Origin: Corallium rubrum
Lineage: Eukaryota; Cnidaria; Anthozoa; Scleralcyonacea; Coralliidae
Direction of reading: 5' to 3'
NCBI GenBank assembly: GCA_964035015.1
Contig: OZ036007.1
Span: forward strand, 12,266,711-12,330,710
DNA: 64,000 bases
The notes below the pieces were generated by a model, which had not been told where the DNA came from, made no database searches, and saw nothing but the letters and a program-made list of their open reading frames with translations. Shown piece by piece: positions 1 to 10,300 of the stretch (its first letter is position 1; every line of letters starts with the position of its first letter). Both the position numbers and the translations under genes were made by a program.

Positions 1-1059
1 CGAAGCTTTTTATGGGTAAGCTGTTTTAACCAATGCATGAAAACTGCCGTTATTATCTGATAGTTGATATAGGCGAATTTTTTTGTGACCGAGTATATTT
101 TCCTCTTGAAAAGTAAAATTACTTGGCGTTACAGCCAATTTAATAATAAAATCTGCTTGATTTCAAAACGAACCATGTTCTCGTGAATGAGGAGTTATTT
201 CAAATTGCCATTAACCAGTTCATCGCTAACAGTTTCCCCCTTGACAAATAAAATTGTCTGACTTTAGCCAGGGTGGAAGTTGATAAAATATTTGTAACTA
301 ATTCCTTACCTTTGAATGAGTCCATTTTTGTTGTATATCTTTATCACAAAAGGTGTAAGATAGAATACGAACTCACGTTTGATATCAGACTTATATATCC
401 AGCAACTCCGGAAGACATCGTAATGTTGGAAACTTTGTGAAAACGTTATTAATTTAGAGTTTCGGGGTCCTGTAGGTGATACATGTACTGTTTTAGGAAA
501 CATTTTCCAATGGAAGGAACGTACGCTGGGTTATTCTAAGATTATTATTTTCGTATCGATATATCTTCCGCTGCTCTTGAACCGTGTGTGTTAGTCACCG
601 TCTATTTCTCATTTTTTGTGGTTTTGCAGGTTTCGGAATTTTGCAGGTACCGCGACATAAGGTCGTAAGACGGATCGATCACGCCAAAAATAACTAGTAG
701 GGGTTTCCCATTTGACTTCCTCAGTCTTCACGTGAGAACAATTTGTTCTCAAGGATTTGGGTAACTTTAATGCTAGTAAAAAAAATCTGACCAGAGGCTT
801 TATATTCTAGAAAGTTTTGGTCAAAATTTTTAAGAGGGCTTAATAGGAAAAAGCTATAAACAATCGGATTTTTCTTTCTAAAACGTTTCACAGTATAGAT
901 TCGTGCTTCGCTCTAGTTCCTTGCACGGCTCTAGTGTTATTCTTGAGTTTTGAAAACCATTAGACATTCCACGACTTTCAGGAGGGGAGAAATCTTTGTT
1001 CTCCTAAGTTCAGAAATTCTAATTTGCATTAAATTAGCATATTACAATATATGTGGCAT
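1..1059. other. Non-coding stretch, nothing recognised
   Basis: A+T-rich sequence with frequent stops in all frames. Around 235-262 a short segment (cccttgacaaataaaattgtctg) recurs at 12885-12910, so part of it belongs to a dispersed repeat. I see no exon bounded by splice signals and no RNA gene. Confidence 0.5.
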
Positions 1060-1380
1060 GTGCTGTTAGGGCGCTGCCTCTCACCAATAGTTAAGCCCGG
1101 TCGGACGGGGTTAGTACTTGGATGGGTGACCTTTTGGGAATAACCTCGTACTCCGCCAGCTTGGGACTTATGTGAGTAGAGTTTAGTTGGTCTCTCCTGT
1201 GCTCCGAGGGTTTTTCGCCGGGTTCTCCGGTTTTCCTCCCTTCGTAAAATCAACACCTAGGTCTTAGTTGTCTACACATAGGAGTTTGGTGTCAATTGGA
1301 ACGAAAGTTCTGTTCCTCTCTCCTGCCACACATTTAGTGGAAATTTAATAAATAAATAAAAAAACAAACAAACAAAAAAC
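1060..1380 (+). mobile_element. 5S rRNA-related SINE (SINE3-like), copy 1
   Basis: Positions about 1092-1143 contain GTTAAGC followed by GTTAGTACTTGGATGGGTGACC and GGGAATA. These match the 3' half of metazoan 5S rRNA, which carries the internal promoter. The 5' half does not match well, so this is not a functional 5S gene. The 5S-like head is followed by a body with CTCCGAGGGTTTTTCGCCGG and CTCCGGTTTTCCTCCC, a phrase I associate with SINE tails in marine invertebrates, and then an A-rich end with aataaataaa and caaacaaac. The order of 5S head, unrelated body and A-rich tail is that of a 5S-derived SINE. A second copy lies at 14706. Confidence 0.72.
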
Positions 1381-4300
1381 AAAAGCTGCAAGTGCAAAAC
1401 TTTTCAATTATCAGCACTGATACTAGAGCTATATGCAAGGAAGTAAAATGAAGCACAAATCTACACTGCAAAAGTTTTAAGGGGAAAAGTATCATTTTTC
1501 ATAAGTTTTTCTTATAAAGATTTAGGGGCTGTTTACATGGGGGACGACAGGACGGGACAATAGGGACGTTAAGATCTACGACGGTAACTTCGAGGACGAC
1601 CTCCTTCAAGCAAAAACATTCTTCTTGCAAAACAAAGATAATGAATAATTCTTAGTCCCAAGAGTAATCTGAACACAGTCCTCGCTCTTGTATACAACGC
1701 CACTCAGAGCATTTTCACGTCTTAGGACGACGTTGACTCGTGGGATGATGAGAACTGTTGTCGGAGATTGCCTTAACATAGACACTGCAACGGTTTTAAC
1801 ACTTTGAAAATTATAAAACAAGATTCAAGTATTGAATACAGTAGTCAGTTAACCGTGACTTCTTGTTAATGCTAAAATTTGAATTGCTTTTTAACCGCTG
1901 TCATCGTCCTAGCATCTTAAGGTCCCAGAGGAGGTTGGACAAGTCACGCAAAGCATCATGGTCCTAACGCTAAAATCGATTCATTTGCATCTGACCGCAG
2001 ACGAGGAATGAACTCTCCTCTGTGGACTAGATGCACAAAAACTGTTGAAAACTCGTCACAGTTGATCCACAATTTATAAATCTGATGGGCAGGAGAATAC
2101 GAGAACAATCCGTGACGATCATACACAATTAATATGATCAGATTGTGCTTTATTTGGCGTATATTCATGACAATGGCGGATGGGCATTCAAGATAGTTTT
2201 CAAGGACTACCCAATCCTGTTCGGATTCGACGCATTTTATGTTACAGATAATGGAACAAATCAGAAATGAATTTAGATATTTACAATGAAGGATGATTTG
2301 GTTGTGCGGTGCAACGTGTGATTCGTTACAACTGGAGAAAAGCGTGGGGTGAGATTTGAGAAATCAACATTATTTGTTGTTTAGTGGTTTATGATTTCCC
2401 TCTTCCTTCATACTTTAGCTTACTTGTATCCCAAATTTTATAAAGTTGTGAATAAAGCTAGCCTAAAATTTATTATTCAATATAACTATCTTGTATTTTT
2501 CTTTGTATTAAGGTTAATTCAAAATCCAACATCAAGATAATTTATTGAATTGCCTCCAGAATCTATTGATAAACTTGGACCACTTGGTATTTTACTGGTC
2601 AAATGTTCAAATATTCATATTTTATCAAATAAAGTGTATTTCCTGTATCCTAAATATATATGTATGTAAATAAGGAACTTGAATAAAATTAAAATGTTGC
2701 TCAATATTGATCTTACATTTTTGCAGTCAAGCACCACCAACCACCCCCCCCCCCACCACCACCCCCCACCCCACCACCACCCCCTGCCAAGAAAACATCA
2801 ACTTTAGAGAGGGCATCAGAAAAGTGAATGGGTAATCAAACTATAAGACAGGCAAAGTCCAATAAAATGAACTATAAGACAGACAAAGTCCAGCCCAAGG
2901 GTGTCTGTCTTAGACAGAGTTCACTGTCTATCAGTATGTACATGCAGTAGCACTCAAAGGCAAAGGGATGAATAATATCCAGGCATTTAATTAGGCTTTG
3001 AGACACAGCATTCGAATTGTATACTACGTGAGAGATAATACCTCTGTTAAAATTTTATTAGTTATATCCACAATTATGCATTGTTATGTAATTATACAAC
3101 TGATAACATGCAAAACATCAAACTACATATTTGAATGTTATTTGGCAAAAGAGAATCCATCAATTTATAATCATAAAAATCCTGTTCAGATCGGTGCTTG
3201 TGCCCAGGCAAGTTATTCCAACACTGACATCTGTACTGTATCTCTTCACTTCCTGTAAAAAATAGGAAGTGAGATGGAATTATTAACCTTTTTGTGTCTT
3301 AAAAGTTGACTGTACAGCCAATGGCTAACTATTGTATTCACTTCATGGGTGTACAAATCAAGGGGTGGACACAAGGGCACATGCCCCCCCCCCCCCCCCC
3401 ACACACACACACTTGGCTAAAGTCCTATAATAAATATTTGTATACTAAAAAACAATACGAACAACAACAACAACAACAACAAATTATAACAAATTAGCAA
3501 AAAAAAATAATAATACTACAACTATAATATATTATTCACAATAACAATGACCAACAACAATAAACTACAAATAATTATCCACACATCAATTTTAATAATC
3601 ATATGCTGTCATGGAACACAATGTTATTTAATATAAAAAAAAATCTATACATATCAGGCCTGTATACATATATAGCAGATCTTTAAGAAAGTTCAGTACA
3701 TTCTGTAATAATATTTACAGAATATATGTAGGCCTGATATGTATACATTTTTTCCAGAATGATGGTGTTTTTATACAGCGAGGTCAAGCGTTTTGGACCA
3801 TAAAAACAGACAAATACCAAATTTTACTCTTTAATAATTGTCCACCACTCATTCTACACTTACTGTAAAGAATAAAGCTCGAAATATTAGGAAACTTCCA
3901 AAATTCTTGAGAAAAAAACAAGCTTTAGTGGCGAAAGGCCCTCTTAAATTTATTAGGCGCCATCTTAGCAAATGCCGAAATACCATGGTCGGTTCAAAGG
4001 CGAATATCTCGAAAACGGTTGAGAGGTCGCCGGGGGTCGTCTGGATAGAATCCAAGATTAGACATTTGTTCAACGGGACGTTTTTCATCCCCAACACAAC
4101 TAGAAAGTTGTAAAAATAGCAGAACAGAGAAATAGATAGAATTTGACGGTATTATGAGTAGTTGCTGTCCTCCTACACTACCCGTTATCACTCATTTGTA
4201 TCGAATAAACAGCTTAAATATAAGAATAGATAATGGAACGGTGTCCGTCATATCGTCCTCGTTAAGCAGAACTGAGCATTTATATGAGGAAAATTGTGCC

Positions 4301-4546
4301 GTCAAACTGGGCTCCCGGTTAGGCGGGACAGGACAAAAAAGGTCCCGGCAACCTCTTTCTCTATGTAAGCGAAATGAAATAAAGGAAAATATAGTAGCAA
4401 AACCATCACGCTTAACGTCCTGTTCCGGCAGTCGTCCCGTCATTCCTTTCATGTAAACTGCTTGTTAATTCCAATAATATTTAGTGTAATCGAGTGCGTG
4501 ACTATCATTTGCGCCAACTATAATTTGTAACATTAAAATTACTTCT
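1381..4546. other. Non-coding region with small repeats
   Basis: No exon is supported. Visible features are C-rich tracts at 2738-2785 and 3383-3400, a CAA run near 3464-3482, and a GGGACGACAGGACGGGAC segment near 1538-1557 that is echoed in inverted form near 4310-4460, suggesting one dispersed family. The open frames near 3838-4456 lie in opposite orientations over the same bases and show no domain. Confidence 0.45.
3643..3755. repeat. Palindromic MITE-like element
   Basis: The left arm (aaatctatacatatcaggcctgtatacat) is the near-perfect reverse complement of the right arm (about 3722-3753), separated by about 50 bases. A short foldback element with no coding capacity is the simplest reading. 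Confidence 0.6.
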
Positions 4547-4547
4547 A

Positions 4548-5128
4548 TTTTCTTTTCTTTTCTTTTCTTTTCTTTTCTTTTCTTTTCTTTTCTTTTCTTT
4601 TCTTTTCTTTTCTTTTCTTTTCTTTTCTTTTCTTTTCTTTTCTTTTCTTTTCTTTTCTTTTCTTTTCTTTTCTTTTCTTTTCTTTTCTTTTCTTTTCTTT
4701 TCTTTTCTTTTCTTTTCTTTTCTTTTCTTTTCTTTTCTTTTCTTTTCTTTTCTTTTCTTTTCTTTTCTTTTCTTTTCTTTTCTTTTCTTTTCTGTTCTTT
4801 TCTTTTCTTTTCTTTTCTTTTCTTTTCTTTTCTTTTCTTTTCTTTTCTTTTCTTTTCTTTTCTTTTCTTTTCTTTTCTTTTCTTTTACTTTAGTTTAGTT
4901 TAGTTTAGTTTAGCTTTGCTTTGCTTTGCTTTGCTTTGCTTTGCTTTGCTTTGCTTTGCTTTGCTTTGCTTTGCTTTGCTTTGCTGTGCTGTGCTGTGCT
5001 GTGCTGTGCTGTGCTGTGCTGTGCTGTGCTGTGCTGTGCTGTGCTGTGCTGTGCTGTGCTGTGCTGTGCTGTGCTGTGCTTTGCTTTGCTTTGCTTTGCT
5101 TTGCTTTACTTTACTTTACTTTATTTTA
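4548..5128. repeat. Pentanucleotide satellite (TTTTC)n / (TTTGC)n / (TGTGC)n
   Basis: About 340 bases of almost perfect TTTTC (one TGTTC variant near 4793) pass through TTTAG units into TTTGC (from about 4912), then TGTGC (about 4983-5080), then TTTGC again, then TTTAC. The outer TTTGC blocks bracket the TGTGC block, giving a mirror-like order. The long leucine/cysteine-rich open frames here come from the five-base period and are not genes. Confidence 0.95.
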
Positions 5129-5130
5129 TT

Positions 5131-5575
5131 AGCTTTGCCAAATAAAAAATGTTTACGTACAGACAACAACATAGAAAAATTACTTAGTTAATACAAACTA
5201 AATGCTAGTAACGATGGCCGGAGATCCGCAACAGCGATTAGCCAATTACAGCGGGCCCAATTACATTAGCCATTGACAAGCGACTAGTAAACTCGTTCTC
5301 AGGGCATTATGGGTCAGTTTTGCGCAGCGGCCAAGAAGCATATGTTATGATTATGTCAGTCTTATACACTTTGTGTTGGGTGTCAAATTTCGCGAACCAT
5401 ACACATCTGCACTTTATAACACTCCTCGTGAAACTTGTCTATATGTCTATGAAACGAAATTTCACTTCAGTTTTTTAAGATTGTATTTGGAAGAACACCT
5501 AAGATAATGAAAAATGGCTTTTACATACCTTTCAAATCTTGGCAGTCCAACGCAACCGTCGATCACGGGGGATGC
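5131..5575. other. Non-coding spacer, nothing recognised
   Basis: Unique-looking sequence between two tandem arrays. No splice-bounded exon, RNA gene or inverted repeat stands out. Confidence 0.45.
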
Positions 5576-6236
5576 AGCCAGGCAGTCCGAAGCAAATGTC
5601 AATCACTGTGGATGCACCCAGGCAGTCCGAAGCAAATGTCAATCACTGGGGATGCACCCAGGCAGTCCGAAGCAAATGTCAATCACTGTGGATGCACCCT
5701 GACAGTCCGAAGCAAATGGCAATCACTGTGGATGCACCCAGGCAGTCCAAACAAATGTCAATCACTGGGGATGCACCCAGAAGTCCGAAGCAAATGTCAA
5801 TCACTGTGGATGCACCCAGACAGTCCAAACAAATGTCAATCACTGGGGATGCACCAAGGCAGTCCGAAGCAAATGTCAATCACTGTGGATGCACCCAGAC
5901 AGTCCAAACAAATGTCAAGCACTGGAGATGCACCCAGACAGTCCAAACAAATGTCAATCACTGGAGATGCACCCAAGCAGTCCGAAGCAAATGTCAATCA
6001 CTGGAAATGCACCCAGACAGTCCAAACAAATGTTAATCGCTGGGGACGCACCCAGGCAGTCCGAAGCACATGTCAAGCACTGGGGATGCACCCAGGCAGT
6101 CCAAATCACATGTCAAACACTGGGGATGCACCCAGGCAGTCCAAATCACATGTCAAGCACTGGGGATGCACCCAGGCAGTCCAAATCACATGTCAAACAC
6201 TGGGGATGCACCCAGGCAGTCCGAAGTCAAACACTG
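5576..6236. repeat. 40-bp minisatellite, about 16-17 units
   Basis: The unit GGCAGTCCGAAGCAAATGTC + AATCACTGTGGATGCACCCA is repeated in tandem. Early units are 40 bases; others are 39 or 38 through loss of single bases. The last units carry a diverged subtype with CCAAATCACATGTCAA. Since 40 is not a multiple of three, each unit shifts frame, and stop-free frames up to 247 codons arise on the plus strand. They are periodic and have no domain, so I read them as by-products of the repeat. Confidence 0.92.
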
Positions 6237-7225
6237 AGCGTACTGTATGACACCTGAGAGTTCTCGTCTCTTTAATAGGCTTGCTATCGCCCCATGCCCT
6301 TCGCGTTCCTTTGTTGTTAACCTTGGTTATAAATAACCTCATGTAAATTAAATTTCTTATTTAAAACACCCACTCGCATAAAAGACTTTCATATTCTGAA
6401 GAAGGGGCTGCACCCCCGGAACGTCAATAAAGAATAAGAAGGGGTTGCACCCCCCTAATGTAAGTGCTACTACCAAATATACCTGTCAACACAAAACGTA
6501 AAACAAAAATACAATGCCAGCGCTTTCTTTTGTAACAACTTTTAAGAAGATGAAGTTTTTTTATTGTTACATGTAAATTGCGCGAACATTTTTTGTTTCT
6601 AATTGCTTATTCGGATGTTAAGGACGCATGTGATGAACTTTTTAGTTCTTATTATATATTAATGATGAGGTTGTGTGAACATTTGTGTGACGTGTTTTCT
6701 TTTTAATAATTGAAATATCAAATTTTGAAATAAACGCCTCTCTAATAAACGCTCCCCTCAGAGCTCAATTTTTCAATAAACGCCCTGGGTGTCTATTGGA
6801 ACAAATACGGTAAGTATAGGTCAGACAATTTTTGTTTCGTAGGGTATATTTTATATTATAAGACTATATCATTATATGTTTCCCCGTTATGTGCTCCGAT
6901 ATTAATCACTTACTAAATTTTGAACTCGGCATCAGTTGTTTAGATTCTCTGTGGTTTAGGAAACCAGGTTTCGAAAACGTGAAACAGATAACAAACTCGA
7001 TAGTTACATTTCATTATCAGTATTAATTTCTTTCTTTTTTTGGATCTATGTTTGTTAGATTTTTAAAACAGACTATTTTGAGTGGTTTATATGGCTTGCT
7101 ATAACGCCTCCGGCCTCATAAGGACTGCTCCTCATCTACTACTCTCGACGTAGGACTGGTCATGTACTACTCTCGATCCTGGCTGCTCGGGGATTCCCCA
7201 AGGTGAAAACCCGGAAGTGAAATAT
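6237..7225. other. Non-coding region upstream of the secreted-protein gene
   Basis: Contains pieces of dispersed repeats, for example three 'aataaacgc' phrases at 6730-6785 and a duplicated CTACTACTCTCGA near 7136 and 7166. No exon is supported. Confidence 0.4.
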
Positions 7226-7234
7226 GGTATATAG
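7226..7234 (+). promoter_or_regulatory. Candidate TATA box
   Basis: The run GGTATATAG sits about 65-70 bases upstream of the ATG at 7300, leaving room for a start site near 7255-7262 and a short 5' UTR. This is inferred from position and motif only. Confidence 0.35.
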
Positions 7235-7299
7235 CATGGCTGAAGACCCCCTCATTAGTCACTCATAAGAGAATACACAGCAACAATAAAGACTTCACC

Positions 7300-7306
7300 A
7301 TGAAAG
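7300..7306 (+). CDS. Secreted-protein gene, exon 1 (start codon)
   Basis: Coding part is ATG AAA G, followed by a strong donor (gtgagtta). It leaves one base for the next codon, which the exon at 9220 completes as GTT (Val). ATG is preceded by ttcacc. Without this exon the 9234 ATG would be used, giving a shorter hydrophobic start. Confidence 0.5.
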
Positions 7307-10300
7307 GTGAGTTAAAAATGTTTAATAATATTTCTTTTGATTATATACAAATCTTATAGTAACTATAAAGAGTCTAGTCTATACTCAATAATAGTTTTTA
7401 CCTACTCAAGTACTCAATTACTGACACTTAACGGTTAAAAATCCGTTTACACACGGTAAGGTACGGAAGTTCGCGAAGTTCATTTGTGAAGTTCGAATTT
7501 AATAAGCTTTGAATTGAATTCCTTTGGCAAAATCACGGAGTAGAAGATTATTTGTTGTTATAGTGTTTGATGGAAATGAAGAATAATAGATACTGGTTAA
7601 ACGGAAACAAATTGACGACTTAAATTTGTATCTACCTCGCAATGTCGTTCTGAACATTGCAACGTAAGTTCGGAATGTTCCTTTCAATTATACGTTTCGG
7701 ATTTCAAAAGCAAGCTGAAACTGAGTGTAACACAACACGTTCTTCTCAATTCTCAGTCAGAAAAACATCTTATTTTAACGACGATGTTTAACTATATGAA
7801 AATCCTGTCCTGGCCGTGTCTCAATAGTCCAGTAGTCAGATACGTTGATTCGACGATTTGGGGTTCCCAGTTGGGACAGACAGATTTTTCATATTATGAT
7901 GAACATGCACTACAATTTGAATTTTGATATTCATTGCAAATTGCATGCCTACACAAAGAACTCCCATTTTATATCTATTGCTGTCATTATGTTTGTAAGG
8001 TGCGCAAATAAAATGGGCCATTCCCTCAGTCTTTGCTTTAGCAACGACTAAGTCTACAGACATGAATAATTAATTAGCCCGGATACATTAGGGAAAATTT
8101 CCGGAACGAGTTACCGAAACACGGTTTCAGAAACAAAAGTTTCTAGTGTATGTTGAAAACTTTCCGAAATAAAGTTTCCCTGATTAGAGCACTGGTCTAT
8201 TGTAGCCTAGTTTCTAGGCCTTCCTCGGTTGACACGTTTCGGAAGTGATCCGAACGGACCCGCTGGGGAAGGCCTAGCAAAATTCGTAAACACCTTCACT
8301 TTACAGCTAAGTTGTTTATTGAGGAAGAATTGTGATGTTATGACGTCCTAAGTGTTTCCCGACACTTACTATTTCCATCTGCATAAAATAATACAAGCCT
8401 ACTCACCTCGGATCGACGAAGATTCACTGGCCTAGCTTTCTTGTCACTAGCTTTCCTTCTGCAACCGCGAAAAGTTGAAAGTTGGACAGTTAAATTTTCA
8501 TTTCGAGCTCCAATTGGAATATATTCCATAATTCCCTTCTTTCGATCGCCAAGATCTTTGGTAAATCTTCAGACATCCTTATGCTTTTTATATAATATAC
8601 TGTCGCTACGCTAGATCCCAGGAACACTCGAAGGGCCAGAACGATTCTGGGCAGGACCTTTTTACGAATGTTCCTAGGCCTTCTCGTTTCCAGCATCTCC
8701 CAGTCTTCCCAAGAACCCAAACCGACTACGCGGCCAAGCTCATGACGGAAACGAAAGGCTTAGAAACTATAGGCTAGGAATACCCTACTCCTATATAGCT
8801 TGTACAGAACCTCTTTTCTATCTACTAATTCAATTGTACATAACTCTACAATTTGAACTGATTGAGAAAGGATTTAATACTGTTTAATTATATGAAAATC
8901 TCTGACTGTCTTGACCGTCTTTCAACAGCTCAGCCGATACGTTGGTGTCCAGTCATATTTTTCGTATTATGATTGCAGTCAAGATGGAAATCCGTTCCCA
9001 CCGCTTCTGTAGTTTGTTGCGTATTACTGTACTTCTGTAGCTGCTACCGAAGCCTGAGAAATGTTTTTGTTGAAAACTGTACAAAAATAGTATAACTTAG
9101 CTTTAAATGGCATTTAATCATAATACAATAGATACAATTTTCGGAATGTGTTTCTGCCCAAAGCTGCCAGGAAGGAGTATAAACTAATGAACGTTTTCCT
9201 TTCTTTTTCAAATGTATAGTTGTTGGTGTCATAATGAGTTCAGTTGTATTAGCACTGGTGTTGCTTGATGGAATAGCGGGCGCCAAGTCAGTTACGAAGC
9301 AAACTATGAACACTACCTGTGACAAGAAACAGGAACTAAAGCTTTACAGCGATAACATTAATCGTGATCTGGGAGCTCTCTTTCACATGGCTAATCTCAA
9401 ATTGGTGAGTACGACTATCTTGGACTTCATTCTATACCAGTTCCTGCGCCAGGTGCACCTAGCAAAAAAAAATTTGCGAGTTTGAACAAGACAACAAAGT
9501 ACAAAGACGAGGACGTATTTTGGTCGCAATAGACCGGGGTAGCCGTTGTCCGTCCTACGGCGGGAAATTTGTATTAACCCGTGTTTATTTGATGGTTGCG
9601 ACGTAGGAGAAAAATAATATGAGCGGACCTTACTACGAGAAGTTTCTTTTAGTAAAGTATGCTGAAGGTGTCCTAAACTGAATATAGCCAAATTAAATCG
9701 AATATTAAAATCAAGCAAGCTGCAAGCAGATACGCACAACAATTCAAAATATTCATTGTATAAAGTTTCAGAACAGTTTATTAAATGGCAGTTAGCTAGA
9801 CCATCCTGTGCCAGGTCACAATGATGAGCTATCTTCTGACTTCGTTCTTACCACAACGAACTTTGTCAATATCTTCGTTGTCAACGAAGGCCACGCAACG
9901 AAGACGTTGAACAATATGAATAATGAATAATGATAAAAAAAATAATCAGAATAATTGCAGACGTTGAAAACCTGTCAAGTATGTCTTCGTCTTCGTACTT
10001 CGTTGTCTTGCTCAAACTCCTATAGATCGTTTTCATCTGACGTCACGGCGGCCATATTGGTGTACCAAAACAATGAAATGGCGGCCATATTGGTGTACGG
10101 TATGGGAATTAGCTCTTTCTTATTCAAATATTTCGTATTGTTTCACCATCCCAATGGGGCCACCAATCACGTGAGTGAAAACGATCTATTGTATAGATAA
10201 TGGTGACTACTTTGACGTCATCTCATTACCATTTTCAAAACAAAAATCTCTATTAAAGCAATAAAGGTTGCTCCAATCTAGAGGCGGCATCTTCGACATC

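Noticed and set aside
5576-6236. CRISPR-like array
   Set aside because: Units are contiguous with no spacers; this is a minisatellite in a eukaryotic genome.
8338-8720. Overlapping minus-strand frames of 63-76 residues
   Set aside because: No domain, no matching splice partners, and located in intron 1 of the plus-strand gene.
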